Below are positions 23,384 to 24,056 of a DNA stretch of 24,056 bases, in pieces (the stretch's first letter is position 1; the number at the start of each line of letters is the position of its first letter). The position numbers and the translations under genes are program-made. The notes beneath the pieces were generated by a model that was not told the origin of the DNA, did not search any database, and saw nothing but the letters and a program-made list of their open reading frames with translations. The stretch is from JAADHY01 sp964428935 (lineage in GTDB: Bacteria; Planctomycetota; Planctomycetia; Planctomycetales; Planctomycetaceae), in contig CAYSAG010000045.1 in NCBI GenBank assembly GCA_964428935.1, positions 1 to 24,056 of the forward strand, read 5' to 3'.

Positions 23384-24056
23384 ATGGACACACTGCTTTT
23401 GGCTGCCGACCCCATCATTTCTCTTCAACCAATCGACTGGCTCTTGCTGGCCATTTACGTCGTCTTCATTTTGGGGCTGGGCGTCTATTTGGAGAAATTC
23501 GCCGTCACTGACGAAGACTTCTTTCTCGCCGGCCGAAGAAACAGCGCTTGGGTCGCCGGCGTCGCGTTCATGTCCGCCAATATGGGCGCCATGGAAGTCA
23601 TTGGCTACACGGGCATTGCCGTCAAGTACGGCCTCCAATGTGCGCACTTCTACCTCATCAGTGCCATTCCAGCCATGGTCGTCCTGGGCATCGTGATGAT
23701 GCCCTTTTACTACAGCGGCCGAATCAAATCGATTCCCGGTTACCTGAAGGAACGCTTCGACGAAAAGACCCGTTTGTTCAACGCGGCCATTTTCTCTGTC
23801 ATGATGGTTTTGGTCTCCGGCATCTCATTGCACCTGCTTGCCATGATCATGGAAACCGTTTTGGGGTGGCCGTGGGAGTACAGTGTGTGGGCCGGAGCCG
23901 TCCTGGTGGGAATTTACGTCTCGGCCGCCGGGCTCATGTCCGCCATTTTCACAGAAGTCATCCAATTCTTTCTCATCTGGGCCGGCATTCTCATTCTGCC
24001 AGTCTTGGGCTTCATTGAAGTCGGGGGGCCCACCGAAGTTTGGCACCGCCTGCAGG
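23384..24056 (+). CDS. Sodium/solute symporter (SSS family), 3' end outside the window
   Basis: The first 224 residues of an inner-membrane sodium-coupled transporter are present, out of roughly 500-600 expected. ATG 23384 has GGGAG 8 nt upstream. After TM1 (WLLLAIYVVFILGLGVYL) comes the SSS hallmark FFLAGRRNSAWVAGVAFMSAN, then GAMEVIGYTGIAVKYGL. Later helices include SAAGLMSAIFTEVIQFFLIW, which resembles the GLSA(I/V)xxTEVIQ motif of sugar and inositol SSS members. The substrate is uncertain, but the preceding beta-helix and isomerase-like genes point to a sugar or uronate. Codons look somewhat richer in TTT/CTT/TCT than in neighbouring genes. The reading frame is open at the right edge, so it is simply cut by the window. 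Confidence 0.93.
   Translation, partial: MDTLLLAADPIISLQPIDWLLLAIYVVFILGLGVYLEKFAVTDEDFFLAGRRNSAWVAGVAFMSANMGAMEVIGYTGIAVKYGLQCAHFYLISAIPAMVVLGIVMMPFYYSGRIKSIPGYLKERFDEKTRLFNAAIFSVMMVLVSGISLHLLAMIMETVLGWPWEYSVWAGAVLVGIYVSAAGLMSAIFTEVIQFFLIWAGILILPVLGFIEVGGPTEVWHRLQ

Overview
This GC-rich window carries thirteen protein genes. It looks like a planctomycete-type chromosome, probably Pirellulales-like. The supporting traits are a secreted EF-hand protein, a Tat-exported sugar-isomerase-like TIM barrel behind a secreted beta-helix protein ending in a Fn3-like module, an SSS transporter, and a diderm tripartite efflux pump. This placement is inferred from gene content only; no rRNA or other marker confirms it. 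Ile is written mostly ATT despite the GC-rich background, and TTA, CTA and TCA codons are so rare that very long antisense frames lie opposite real genes.

Layout. (1) 126-1415 (-) encodes a secreted four-EF-hand protein with a basic Ser-rich tail. (2) 2068-4236 (+) encodes an LtaS/OpgB-type membrane phosphoglycerol transferase. (3) 4309-12402 is a divergent efflux locus. The minus strand carries tetR, a membrane-fusion protein and an RND pump. The plus strand carries a TolC/NodT-type lipoprotein and a flavodoxin with an export signal. The 408-bp region between the two arms holds clustered GTGAC/GTCAC palindromes, the likely TetR-family operators. Adaptor and pump, and OMF lipoprotein and flavodoxin, each join through an ATGA stop/start overlap. 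(4) 12614-19043 (-) carries recA, an HtrA-like protease, alaS and a YceH/DUF480 gene, all in one direction, with the protease and alaS overlapping. (5) 19556-24056 (+) carries a secreted right-handed beta-helix protein, a Tat-exported xylose-isomerase-like TIM barrel 14 bp later, and a sodium/solute symporter cut by the right edge. This reads as a small carbohydrate acquisition locus.

The most unusual area is the efflux locus. The RND pump lacks the usual Asp-Asp pair in TM4 and the Lys in TM10 that form the proton relay. The outer-membrane partner has a Pro/Ala/Glu-rich tail of about 100 residues. It is translationally coupled to a flavodoxin that appears to be sent out of the cytoplasm. No tRNA, rRNA, CRISPR array, insertion sequence or prophage element was recognised.
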